The position numbers were made by a program, and so were the translations under genes. Below, piece by piece: positions 53,176-62,031 of a stretch of 64,000 nt of DNA. Source of the DNA: Leyella stercorea (GTDB lineage: Bacteria; Bacteroidota; Bacteroidia; Bacteroidales; Bacteroidaceae); assembly GCF_021531655.1 (NCBI RefSeq), contig NZ_JADYUF010000005.1, forward strand, positions 1 to 64,000, written 5' to 3'. The notes beneath the pieces were generated by a model. That model was given only the letters and a program-made list of their open reading frames with translations, was not told the DNA's origin and ran no database searches. Every line of letters begins with the position of its first letter. Position 1 is the first letter of the stretch.

Positions 53176-54693
53176 TTACTGGTGCTGCTCTCTGAGCAGG
53201 TCGTTAACAGTCTTGACGGGATTGAAAGTGCTTACGGGCACTTCTACGAATATAGTGCTCCAGTCGCTCATAGCTCCATTCCACAAGCCCGGCAATTCAA
53301 GAGCCTTGAGCTCCTTGCCGTTCTTGCTTTTAGAGCTGATGAAGCCTGTGTTGTGGTCGACATGCTTGAGGAGGTCGAAGCGATTGCCCTTATAGTCCTT
53401 TGTAGCGCAAACGAGGTCAACGGGATTGAAGTGGGTGCCGTTCTTGAACATGGCTACATACTCGGCATTATTAGTATCTATCTGGCTCGACTCTAAAATC
53501 TGAAGGCTCACGGTTCCGTCAGCATTATAGCATACGAACGGACCGCCACCAGGCTCGCCCACATTCTTTACGACTCCGCATACGCGCATCGGACGGTTGA
53601 GCTTGTTCTTAAGATAGATTACGAGTTCGGCATCCTCCAGATCCTTGATGTCGTGCTTGCGGCAGTAGAGGTCTTGCTGTACGAAGCGAATCATCTCCTC
53701 TATCTGGGCGTGGGTGTAAGAACCCGACTCAAGTATGCGCAGATATTCGAATGCCTTCTTCTGGGCGTCAACGAGGATACCAGCCAGCACCTTCTTATAC
53801 AATACGGTATCGGCCTTGATACGGTCGGGCACTACGTTGTCGATGTTCTTGATGAACACTACGTCGGCATCGATGTCGTTGAGGTTCTCGATGAGAGCAC
53901 CATGACCGCCTGGACGGAACAGCAGAGTGCCGTCTTCGTTGCGGAACGGAGTGTTGTCGGGATTGGCTGCGATGGTGTCGGTACTGGGCTTCTGCTCAGA
54001 GAAGCTTACATTGAGACGGATGTTATAGAGTTTCTCAAACGACTCAAGTTTCTCAGCCACTTTGCCCTTAAACAGCTCAAGATGCTCGTGCGAAACGGTA
54101 AAGTGGATATTGGCCTCGCCGTCAGAGCTGGCATAGAGTGCAGCCTCCACAAGGTGCTCCTCCATAGGAGTGCGCGGACCCTGCTCGTATTTATGGAAGA
54201 GCAGCAATCCCTTGGGCAGCTGACCATAGTTAAGACCCTTGGCTTCAAGCAGATTGGCAACCACGTCCTTGTAGCGTCCAGCCTCAATCAGCTTGCATAC
54301 GCTAAGTCCGGTATTGGCCTTGCACTTGGCACAAAGCTCCTTCTTGAAAGCAAACTTGTTGATATTGTCGAAGAAGTGCTTCTCAAAGTCGGTTGTCGGA
54401 ACGTCGTAGTCGGCAGAAAGGAAAGCGAAGAGATTCTTGAACATACGGCTGGCTGCACCACTGGCGGGCACAAACTTCACAACCTTGTGGCCTTCCTCAA
54501 GATACTGTTTCCAGTCGGTAACGTACTTGTCACGCTGGACTTCATCGGGAGCCATGATGCCATGGCCGATAGCAGCTGCTGCCTCAATACGCAAGAATGG
54601 GAAACCAGCCTTTATCTGTTCGAGCTGATGCTCCACTTGCTGTTGTGTAATTCCACGTTGCTGGATCTGGTTTAAATCGTTTGTAGATAACAT
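53176..54693 (-). CDS. DUF4301 family protein
   Basis: A 505-residue protein of the DUF4301 family, common in Bacteroidetes and unassigned. Recognisable stretches are FVPASGAASRMFKNLFAFLS near residue 75, GPRTPMEEHLVEAALYA, LLFRPGGHGALIENLNDIDA and VCGVVKNVGEPGGGPF. Parts of this pattern (PASGAASRM, RPGGHGAL) resemble nucleotidyltransferase-like sugar-phosphate enzymes, so a nucleotide-sugar role is a guess. The ATG at 54693 is preferred over 54726. It is divergent from relA and has its own terminator. Confidence 0.85.
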   Translation of the reverse strand: MLSTNDLNQIQQRGITQQQVEHQLEQIKAGFPFLRIEAAAAIGHGIMAPDEVQRDKYVTDWKQYLEEGHKVVKFVPASGAASRMFKNLFAFLSADYDVPTTDFEKHFFDNINKFAFKKELCAKCKANTGLSVCKLIEAGRYKDVVANLLEAKGLNYGQLPKGLLLFHKYEQGPRTPMEEHLVEAALYASSDGEANIHFTVSHEHLELFKGKVAEKLESFEKLYNIRLNVSFSEQKPSTDTIAANPDNTPFRNEDGTLLFRPGGHGALIENLNDIDADVVFIKNIDNVVPDRIKADTVLYKKVLAGILVDAQKKAFEYLRILESGSYTHAQIEEMIRFVQQDLYCRKHDIKDLEDAELVIYLKNKLNRPMRVCGVVKNVGEPGGGPFVCYNADGTVSLQILESSQIDTNNAEYVAMFKNGTHFNPVDLVCATKDYKGNRFDLLKHVDHNTGFISSKSKNGKELKALELPGLWNGAMSDWSTIFVEVPVSTFNPVKTVNDLLREQHQ

Positions 54694-54769
54694 AATATTT
54701 TGACTTTTAGGTTTTGAAAATGTCATGTAAGGTTAGTAAGTGTTGTTCGTGGCGACATCTTACTATGTA

Positions 54770-54777
54770 CAAATGTA
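54770..54777 (-). promoter_or_regulatory. Promoter -7 box for DUF4301
   Basis: TACATTTG on the minus strand, 76 nt upstream of the DUF4301 start. Confidence 0.45.
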
Positions 54778-54819
54778 AATACTTTTTTGCTAAATAGGAA
54801 ATTTTCTACCATTTTTTTG

Positions 54820-54828
54820 TATCTTTGC
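54820..54828 (+). promoter_or_regulatory. Promoter -7 box for the RelA/SpoT homologue
   Basis: TATCTTTGC on the plus strand, a full match, with the ATG 29 nt downstream. Confidence 0.6.
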
Positions 54829-54857
54829 CTTGTAATTAACATCAAAAGGGGTGAATT

Positions 54858-57077
54858 ATGGAAGAAAAATTCAAGTTTACGACTGAAGAGCTGGCTGAAC
54901 TGCAAAGAATAGCCGCTCACTTGAAGACTACTGTGGGAGACACGCTTGAACCTGACGACGAGAATTATCTGCGCCAGCAACTGGAAAAAGAAATCAGCGA
55001 CAACAAGATAAAAAGAGACGTATTCGGACTTAATCCTATTCTGCTGAGTTTTCAGACGGCTGAACTGGAACTTGCCGAAATCGGCATGAAGCGCGAGTGT
55101 GTACTGGCTATACTTCTATACAACAGCATAATCAACGGCATTCTGACACCAGAGGAGGTGGAGCGCAAGTTCGGACACAGCGTGGCGCAAATCATTCACG
55201 GATTGGTGCGCATTCACGAACTCTACCAACGCACACCTATCATCGAGAACGAGAACTTCCGCAATCTGCTGCTGTCATTTGCCGAAGACATGCGCGTTAT
55301 TCTGATTATGATTACCGACCGCGTCAATCTGATGCGACAGATACGCGACACATCCAACAAGGAGGCACAAAGCCGGGTGGCAGAGGAGGCAAGCTATCTG
55401 TACGCTCCTTTGGCTCACAAACTGGGACTCTACAAGCTGAAGAGCGAACTGGAGGACCTGAGTCTGAAATATCTGGAGCACGATGCCTACTATATGATCA
55501 AGGACAAGCTGAACGCCACAAAGCGTTCGCGCGATGCATATATAGAGAAGTTCATACAGCCTATCGACGACAAACTGAAGCAGATGGGCATCAAATGCCA
55601 CATCAAGGGCCGCACCAAGAGCATACACTCAATATGGCAGAAGATGAAGAAGCAGCAATGTGGTTTTGAGGGCATTTACGACCTATTCGCCATACGCATC
55701 ATAATCGACTCGCCTATCGACCAGGAGAAGATGCTGTGCTGGCAGACCTACTCGCTCATTACTGATATGTATCAGCCTAACCCCAAACGTCTGCGCGACT
55801 GGCTTTCTGTGCCTAAATCGAACGGCTACGAGAGTCTGCACATCACGGTACTTGGTCCGGAGAACAAGTGGGTGGAAGTGCAGATCAGAACCGAACGCAT
55901 GGACGAGATTGCCGAGAGAGGTCTGGCTGCCCATTGGCGATACAAGGGCATTAAGGGCGAATCGGGACTGGACGAGTGGCTGGGCAACATACGCTCGGCG
56001 CTTGAGAGCAACGACAACCTGCAACTGATGGACCAGTTCAAGATGGATCTGTATGAGGACGAGGTGTTTGTGTTCACTCCGAAGGGCGACTTGATAAAAT
56101 TCCCCAAGGGTGCCACGATTCTCGACTTTGCCTACCGCATACACTCTGGTATAGGCAACAAATGTGTGGGCGGCAGAATCAACGGACGTAACGTCCCGAT
56201 ACGCGAGCAGCTGCACTCGGGCGACACGGTTGAGATCCAGACGCAAAACAACCAGTCGCCTAAACAAGACTGGCTCAACATTGTGCAGACGGGCAAGGCT
56301 AAAGCCAAGATAAGACAGGCAATAAAGGAACTGCAGGTGAAGAACGGTCTGTATGCCAAGGAGATACTGGAGCGCAAGTTCAGAAACCGCAAGATAGAGA
56401 TGGAGGACGCCTTGATGTCGCATCTGATAAAGAAGATGGGATTCAAGGAGATGTCTGACTTCTACCGCCAGCTTGTTGAAGAGAAAATTGATGCCAACGA
56501 CGTGATTGACCAATATGTGGAATACCGCGACCATGAGGCAGGGTTGAAGACATCTGGCGTGGTACGCTCGGCAGGCGAATACAATTTCGAAAGCCAGCAG
56601 GACTTGCAGATGAAGCGTCTTGCGGGCAACGACGACGAGCTGGTAATCGACCAAAACCTAAAAGGTCTGGACTACTCGCTGGCTAAGTGCTGCCGTCCTA
56701 TTTACGGCGACCCGATATTCGGATTTGTTACGGTAAACGGCGGTATAAAAATCCATAGCAAGGGGTGTCCTAATGCGCCTGAGCTACGCAAACGTTTCGG
56801 CTACCGTATAGTGAAGGCACGTTGGAGCGGCAAGGGTGCGTCACAATACAACATCACACTCCGTATTGTAGGCAACGACGACTTGGGTATTGTCAACAAC
56901 ATTACAAGCATCATATCCAAGGAGGAGAAGATTGTAATGAAATCTATCAATATCGACAGCCACGACGGTCTGTTCAGCGGCAACCTCGACGTGCTTGTAG
57001 AAGATACGGGCAAACTTGAATCGCTTCTTAAGAAGCTGCGCACGGTAAGAGGCGTAAAGTCGGTAGTGAGATTATAA
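54858..57077 (+). CDS. relA: Long RelA/SpoT-family (p)ppGpp synthetase with degenerate HD domain
   Basis: A 739-residue RSH protein. The N-terminal HD region has lost its metal ligands: the usual LLHDVVED is LLYNSIING (Tyr-Asn at 88-89), although MITDRVNLM (DRVN at 154-157) remains, so (p)ppGpp hydrolysis is unlikely. The synthetase domain is intact (GRTKSIHSIWQKM at 251-263, RLRD at 311-314, SNGYESLH at 321-328). The RLRD is of the RXKD rather than EXDD type. A TGS domain (about 395-455), helical region and C-terminal ACT domain follow. This fits the synthetase-type RSH of Bacteroidetes that responds to starvation; the hydrolase copy is expected elsewhere. Confidence 0.9.
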   Translation: MEEKFKFTTEELAELQRIAAHLKTTVGDTLEPDDENYLRQQLEKEISDNKIKRDVFGLNPILLSFQTAELELAEIGMKRECVLAILLYNSIINGILTPEEVERKFGHSVAQIIHGLVRIHELYQRTPIIENENFRNLLLSFAEDMRVILIMITDRVNLMRQIRDTSNKEAQSRVAEEASYLYAPLAHKLGLYKLKSELEDLSLKYLEHDAYYMIKDKLNATKRSRDAYIEKFIQPIDDKLKQMGIKCHIKGRTKSIHSIWQKMKKQQCGFEGIYDLFAIRIIIDSPIDQEKMLCWQTYSLITDMYQPNPKRLRDWLSVPKSNGYESLHITVLGPENKWVEVQIRTERMDEIAERGLAAHWRYKGIKGESGLDEWLGNIRSALESNDNLQLMDQFKMDLYEDEVFVFTPKGDLIKFPKGATILDFAYRIHSGIGNKCVGGRINGRNVPIREQLHSGDTVEIQTQNNQSPKQDWLNIVQTGKAKAKIRQAIKELQVKNGLYAKEILERKFRNRKIEMEDALMSHLIKKMGFKEMSDFYRQLVEEKIDANDVIDQYVEYRDHEAGLKTSGVVRSAGEYNFESQQDLQMKRLAGNDDELVIDQNLKGLDYSLAKCCRPIYGDPIFGFVTVNGGIKIHSKGCPNAPELRKRFGYRIVKARWSGKGASQYNITLRIVGNDDLGIVNNITSIISKEEKIVMKSINIDSHDGLFSGNLDVLVEDTGKLESLLKKLRTVRGVKSVVRL

Positions 57078-57090
57078 AAAAAAAAGAGAA

Positions 57091-57202
57091 TTGAGGGTTG
57101 AGAGTTGAGAATTGAGATTTATGATTACTTTGATAAACATATAAATAAAATGTTATCATAAGAACAAATCATAACTTTCAATTCTCAACTCTCAACCCTC
57201 AA
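57091..57202. terminator. Large inverted repeat between convergent relA and pdxT
   Basis: Arms 57091-57126 and 57167-57202 are near-perfect inverted copies of 36 nt, made of TTGAGGGTTGAGAGTTGAG-like sequence, with A and T runs outside. They can form a long stem that would terminate transcription in both directions. The composition matches the TTGA-type intergenic repeats seen elsewhere in the window. Confidence 0.65.
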
Positions 57203-57207
57203 CTTTT

Positions 57208-57792
57208 TTATATTTCAGACTTCGACTGTCTGATCATATCGATGAAGTATTCATGTATGCGTGTGTCGTCATTCAGCTCGGGGTGAAACGCTGTAACGAG
57301 TTGTGCGCCCTGACGGGCGGCTACAATATGTCCACCAACTGTGGCAAGTGTCTTGGCATCGGCAGACACTCCGTTGATGTAAGGCGCACGAATGAACGTC
57401 ATCGGCACATCGTCGCCAACACCCTCAAAATGAGCCTCGGTATAGAAGCTGCCGAGCTGACGTCCGTAAGCGTTACGACGCACGTCAATATCCATTGTCG
57501 AGAGACGGTTGGCAGGCTCGCCATCCTGTGTCTTGGCAAGCATGATAAGTCCGGCACATGTTCCGAATACGGGCAGTCCGTTCTTGATGGCTTCTGCCAC
57601 AGGAGCGTAGAGTCCGAGGTCGCGCAAGAGCTTGATCTGTACAGTACTCTCGCCTCCAGGAATGATGAGTCCGTCCTTATGCTGCTCCCAATCGCGCAGC
57701 TGGCGCACTTCGAAAGTCTCAACGCCAAGGCGCGCGAGCATTTTCTCATGCTCGATGAACGCGCCCTGGAGAGCTAAAATGGCTACTCTCAT
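57208..57792 (-). CDS. pdxT: Pyridoxal 5'-phosphate synthase glutaminase subunit PdxT
   Basis: A 194-residue glutaminase giving ammonia to PdxS. Signatures are MRVAILALQGAFIEHE, GLIIPGGEST, the nucleophile Cys in GTCAGLIMLAK, and FHPEL with the catalytic His. It is 9 nt downstream of pdxS. Confidence 0.95.
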   Translation of the reverse strand: MRVAILALQGAFIEHEKMLARLGVETFEVRQLRDWEQHKDGLIIPGGESTVQIKLLRDLGLYAPVAEAIKNGLPVFGTCAGLIMLAKTQDGEPANRLSTMDIDVRRNAYGRQLGSFYTEAHFEGVGDDVPMTFIRAPYINGVSADAKTLATVGGHIVAARQGAQLVTAFHPELNDDTRIHEYFIDMIRQSKSEI

Positions 57793-57801
57793 AATGCCGG
57801 A

Positions 57802-58677
57802 TTATTTGCCTCTTTCGGCCATAAGAACCTGAATCTCCTGCTCGTTGATGCCTACCATGGCCTCACCTAAGTCCTCTGAGAGTTCAGCAAGCTTCTTTGC
57901 ATCGTTGAAGTTGGTAACGGCCTGAACGATAGCCTTGGCACGCTTGGCAGGATCGCCGCTCTTGAAGATACCAGAACCTACGAATACACCCTCGGCACCA
58001 AGCTGCATCATAAGAGCTGCGTCGGCAGGAGTAGCTACGCCACCAGCTGCGAAATTGACAACTGGCAACTTGCCGTTCTCGTGTACATACTTAACGAGGT
58101 CGTAAGGAACCTGCAACTGCTTGGCTGCCTCGTAAAGCTCGTCCTCTGACATTGAGACGAGACGACGGATCTCGCTCTGCATCATGCGCATGTGACGTAC
58201 AGCCTGAACGATGTCGCCTGTGCCTGGCTCGCCCTTTGTACGAATCATAGTAGCACCCTCGGCAATACGACGCAAAGCCTCGCCAAGATTTCTTGCGCCA
58301 CAAACGAAAGGCACGTCAAACTTGTTCTTGTCGATGTGGTAAACATCATCGGCTGGTGAGAGTACTTCGCTCTCGTCAATATAATCAATCTCAATGGCCT
58401 GCAGAATCTGTGCCTCAGCAAAATGACCGATACGACACTTTGCCATTACCGGGATTGAGACAGCTTCCTGAATGCCCTTGATCATCTTGGGGTCGCTCAT
58501 GCGTGAAACACCACCAGCAGCGCGGATGTCTGCAGGAATACGCTCCAATGCCATTACGGCACATGCTCCAGCTTCCTGTGCAATACGAGCCTGCTCGGGA
58601 GTTGTAACGTCCATGATTACACCGCCCTTAAGCATCTGAGCAAGGTTGCGGTTTAGTGTTTGTCTGTTTTCTGTCAT
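57802..58677 (-). CDS. pdxS: Pyridoxal 5'-phosphate synthase subunit PdxS
   Basis: A 291-residue (beta/alpha)8 synthase making PLP from ribose 5-phosphate, glyceraldehyde 3-phosphate and ammonia. The Schiff-base lysine is in [16 protein letters not shown] and the second lysine in [30 protein letters not shown] is the phosphate site. It is the first gene of the pdxST pair. Its product is the cofactor of LysA in this window. Confidence 0.96.
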   Translation of the reverse strand: MTENRQTLNRNLAQMLKGGVIMDVTTPEQARIAQEAGACAVMALERIPADIRAAGGVSRMSDPKMIKGIQEAVSIPVMAKCRIGHFAEAQILQAIEIDYIDESEVLSPADDVYHIDKNKFDVPFVCGARNLGEALRRIAEGATMIRTKGEPGTGDIVQAVRHMRMMQSEIRRLVSMSEDELYEAAKQLQVPYDLVKYVHENGKLPVVNFAAGGVATPADAALMMQLGAEGVFVGSGIFKSGDPAKRAKAIVQAVTNFNDAKKLAELSEDLGEAMVGINEQEIQVLMAERGK

Positions 58678-58782
58678 GATTTAAATTTTATTTTTAATAA
58701 AAGATCTTCCTTACGGTAATTGCTTTTATTGTTGTATATTACTGTTTTTTATTTCTTATTCTCTGTGATTACTCCGATTGTA

Positions 58783-60921
58783 CTACTGCACAATCTTGAA
58801 CCTTACACGGAAGGCCTTCTTCATCTCGTCCCAGTTGGTGCCCAACATTACGAACTTGCCAATCTGAGCAGTAGAACGGACATGCTTGCCTATACACGGA
58901 CACACGTCGTAGTTGCCTATGCGTACGAGTCGGATTTGCTCGGATGCGTCTTCGGGCAAACGGTCGATCTGCACGTCAGCCGGGATGTGGTCGCGGTCGA
59001 CTACCTCGTAGGTTACGTGGAGGTCTTCGGCAATAAGCTCGTTCATACAGTCCTCAATCTGTTTCTCCTCCTTACGTGAGGGCTTATGATCGAGGACGAA
59101 CGTCATCTTGCTCTTCTTGCGCTCGATGTGTGTGTTTGACGAGCGCTCGCATCCGAACAGTCTTATCATGGTCTGATTGAGCAGATGCTCGGCTGTGTGT
59201 GCCGGGGGAAATTCCTCCTTATTGTGCTCGTTGAATATCGGTTCTTTGTCCATAACCAGATTGAATTTGAATATTCTGCAGTTGTGCGCCTCAACATCAA
59301 CGTCGATGAAGTTCTGGCTTTTGAGCTGTGCTTTGAGCGGAGCGCCTCCAAGCATATCATCGGCCGTAATGTCGGCATGCGGGATATTGAGGAAGTCGAA
59401 AGCGTGTGCCGGGATGTTTACCATACACGCCATACGCTCATCGCCAAAGTTTGCCACTACGAACAGCATTTCATTACCTGCCTTGCGCAAGAAAGCGTAC
59501 TGCCGTTGTGCCAGATGCTCGTTGACATACATGAGGTCAAAGAAGTCGCCCTCGCCTACCGCCTTTTCTGTAGCAGCTATGTTGAGCACCTTGTCGTATA
59601 GTGACGCCAAGGCTTTTTCGTCGTCTCGGAGCGAATGGCTGACGTGTGCACGATAGAGCGAAGGTACGGTCCAATAGTCGAATATTGTAGTACGTCCGTC
59701 GCGTCCGCTATATCCCTCCTGGTCCATTCCTCGCTCGCCATACTCCTGTCCGGCGTACACCATGAACGGATTGCTACGCATCAAGGCGTTGACCACAAGT
59801 GCAGGATAGGCTCTGAACGGGTCGCCTGCAAAGAAGTCGCTCGCTATGCGTTGCTCATCATGGTTCTCAAGGAAATAGAGCATGTGGCTGCTTATGCCGT
59901 CCACCCATTGCCATGCTGTGGTAATCTGCGATGTGGGGCAATTGCCGCACACTACCGAGCGCATCGTGTCGTACATTCCCACCTTATCATACAGGTAGTC
60001 CATACCGGCTTCAACATATCGGTTATAATCGAGCGGATTGTACACCTCAGCCACGAAAATCATCTCGGGATAAGCCTTCTTTACCTTGGCTATGGCCCAA
60101 TGCCAGAATGCGGAAGGCACCATCTCAGCCATGTCGCAACGGAATCCGTCAACGCCCTTGGCTGCCCAATACATCAATATATCGGTCATCTTGACCCATG
60201 TGTCGGGCATTGGTTCGAAGTGGTCGGAACGTCCGCCTGCATCAAGATAGTCGACACCATAGTTGAGCTTTACCGTCTCGTACCAGTCGTTTACGCAAGG
60301 CGAGGCATCGAAGTGGTCGTTGCCTGTAGCCTTGGCTGGGAATTCGGCGTATGGTTCAGCCTCACCTGCATAGGTGTCGATATATGGCTGGAATGCTGTG
60401 CCAGGACAATAGTAAAAATTATTGGCAGCAGAAAAACCCATCGATGTATTGTCGTCCTCGCCAAGGTCGCGCACCCCTTCGGGCTTGGCCGTAGAATGAT
60501 ATTGGCGTGCTACGTGGTTTGGCACAAAATCGATGATCACCTTCAATCCGGCACGATGGCTTCGGTCAAGAAGCTGTTCAAATTCCTGCATACGATTGTC
60601 GACATCGTCGGCCAGGTCGGGGTCGATGTCGTAATAATCGACGATGGCATAGGGTGAGCCAGCCTTGCCCTTGACGATGGCTGGATGCTGGCTGGGGATG
60701 CCGTACCGGGTATAGTCGGTTGTGGTAGCATGGCGTATCAAGCCTGTATACCACACGTGCGAGTAGCCCTTGGCACGCAAGCCATGCAGCAGTTCGTCAG
60801 TAAAAAAGCTCATCTTGCCCGAGCCGTTTTCGGCAATCGTGCCTCCAGGCTTGCAACCATTGGAGCGGTTGCCGAAAAGGCGGGTGAATATCTGATAGAT
60901 TATTATCTTCTGTCGTCCCAT
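58783..60921 (-). CDS. GH13 alpha-amylase-like enzyme fused to an AlaX-type tRNA-editing domain
   Basis: One uninterrupted 712-residue frame from the ATG at 60921. Residues about 1-555 are a GH13 enzyme: DFVPNH at 131-136, GFRCDMAE with the nucleophile D263, VAEVYNP with acid/base E292, and ENHDEQR with the transition-state Asp. Residues 557-712 (from ATG at 59253) are a complete 156-residue domain like AlaX-S, which deacylates mischarged tRNA-Ala. Its zinc ligands are intact: HxxxH at 575/579 and CxxxH at 676/680. No linker separates the parts, and the join looks like two adjacent genes merged by loss of a stop codon. The internal ATG could still give free AlaX. It is 7 nt after fabD. Confidence 0.8.
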   Translation of the reverse strand: MGRQKIIIYQIFTRLFGNRSNGCKPGGTIAENGSGKMSFFTDELLHGLRAKGYSHVWYTGLIRHATTTDYTRYGIPSQHPAIVKGKAGSPYAIVDYYDIDPDLADDVDNRMQEFEQLLDRSHRAGLKVIIDFVPNHVARQYHSTAKPEGVRDLGEDDNTSMGFSAANNFYYCPGTAFQPYIDTYAGEAEPYAEFPAKATGNDHFDASPCVNDWYETVKLNYGVDYLDAGGRSDHFEPMPDTWVKMTDILMYWAAKGVDGFRCDMAEMVPSAFWHWAIAKVKKAYPEMIFVAEVYNPLDYNRYVEAGMDYLYDKVGMYDTMRSVVCGNCPTSQITTAWQWVDGISSHMLYFLENHDEQRIASDFFAGDPFRAYPALVVNALMRSNPFMVYAGQEYGERGMDQEGYSGRDGRTTIFDYWTVPSLYRAHVSHSLRDDEKALASLYDKVLNIAATEKAVGEGDFFDLMYVNEHLAQRQYAFLRKAGNEMLFVVANFGDERMACMVNIPAHAFDFLNIPHADITADDMLGGAPLKAQLKSQNFIDVDVEAHNCRIFKFNLVMDKEPIFNEHNKEEFPPAHTAEHLLNQTMIRLFGCERSSNTHIERKKSKMTFVLDHKPSRKEEKQIEDCMNELIAEDLHVTYEVVDRDHIPADVQIDRLPEDASEQIRLVRIGNYDVCPCIGKHVRSTAQIGKFVMLGTNWDEMKKAFRVRFKIVQ

Positions 60922-60928
60922 AAATATA

Positions 60929-61816
60929 TTAGGCGATACCGTGAGCGCTGACATTCTTGTCGATACGTCCTATCATACCCTGCAGAGCCTTGCCCGGTCC
61001 GCACTCGGTAAAGTCGTCGGCTCCGTCCTTTATCATGTTCTGCACACTTGCTGTCCAGCGAACGCTACTTGTAAGCTGCGCGATAAGGTTGGCCTTGATT
61101 TCGGCAGGGTCGGTGTGAGGCATTCCGTCTACATTCTGGTATACGGGGCACTTGGGAGCCTTAACCTCTACAGCCTTGATTGCCTCCTCAAGCTCTTCCT
61201 TGGCAGGCTGCATCAGGGGCGAGTGGAATGCTCCGCCCACCTTGAGAGGAAGGGCACGCTTGGCACCTGCTGCCTTGAGCTTCTCGCAAGCGGCATTGAT
61301 AGCGTCGATATTGCCGCTTATTACGAGCTGGCCCGGGCAGTTGTAGTTGGCTGCCACAACGATGTTGCCGTCTGTGCTCGACTCCTTGCATATTTCTTCT
61401 ATCTTCTCATCGGGCAGACCGATAACAGCAGCCATAGTGCCAGGAGCAGCCTCGCATGCCTTCTGCATAGCCATAGCACGGGCAGCTACGAGCTTGACGC
61501 CATCCTCAAATGAGAGTGCGCCTGCTGCAACAAGTGCCGAGAATTCGCCCAAAGAGTGGCCAGCCACCATTGCAGGAGCGAAGTCGTCGCCAAGACAGAT
61601 TGCCGAGATTACACTATGCAGGAATACTGCAGGCTGTGTCACCTTGGTCTGCTTCAGCTCGTCGTCAGTACCGGCAAACATGACGTCTGTAATACGGAAT
61701 CCGAGGATTTCGTTGGCCTTCTCGAAGAGTTCCTTAGCTGTCTCATTGTTGTCGTAGAGGTCCTTGCCCATACCTACAAACTGCGATCCCTGTCCGGGGA
61801 AAACAAATGCTTTCAT
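60929..61816 (-). CDS. fabD: Malonyl-CoA:ACP transacylase
   Basis: Loads malonyl groups onto acyl carrier protein for fatty-acid synthesis. The 295-residue protein shows FVFPGQGSQFVGMGKDLY at the start, the catalytic Ser in AGHSLGEFSA, the conserved Arg in MAMQKACE's preceding AARAM stretch, the active-site His in GGAFHSPLM, and QLTSSVRW near the end. It precedes the amylase-AlaX gene in one transcript. Confidence 0.95.
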   Translation of the reverse strand: MKAFVFPGQGSQFVGMGKDLYDNNETAKELFEKANEILGFRITDVMFAGTDDELKQTKVTQPAVFLHSVISAICLGDDFAPAMVAGHSLGEFSALVAAGALSFEDGVKLVAARAMAMQKACEAAPGTMAAVIGLPDEKIEEICKESSTDGNIVVAANYNCPGQLVISGNIDAINAACEKLKAAGAKRALPLKVGGAFHSPLMQPAKEELEEAIKAVEVKAPKCPVYQNVDGMPHTDPAEIKANLIAQLTSSVRWTASVQNMIKDGADDFTECGPGKALQGMIGRIDKNVSAHGIA

Positions 61817-61898
61817 AATCTTATATTATTTTTCTTTGTTTATATTTGTGTATTTCATCCATTACTGCATAGCCTACAGGCTACGCAACAACACAAAT

Positions 61899-61907
61899 GC
61901 AAAGGTA
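61899..61907 (-). promoter_or_regulatory. Promoter -7 box for fabD-amylase
   Basis: TACCTTTGC on the minus strand, 82 nt upstream of fabD. Confidence 0.5.
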
Positions 61908-61971
61908 CAACAATTTTTGTCAAAACCTAAAACTCTTTGATGTTTTATTGCTGAAAAGCAGTAACTTTGCA

Positions 61972-61980
61972 TTTACATAG
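61972..61980 (+). promoter_or_regulatory. Promoter -7 box for the LysM glucosaminidase
   Basis: TAACTTTGC on the plus strand, 51 nt upstream of the ATG; divergent from the fabD promoter. Confidence 0.55.
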
Positions 61981-62031
61981 CAAAATAAGTGCGTAAAGTA
62001 CAAAATCAAGCAAATAACAATCCAAAACAAC

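Noticed and set aside
53653..54675. Long plus-strand open frame of 340 codons
   Set aside because: Antisense to the DUF4301 gene; composition and lack of motifs mark it as a shadow.
59635..60657. Long plus-strand open frame of 340 codons
   Set aside because: Antisense to the GH13 catalytic domain, which has complete active-site motifs.
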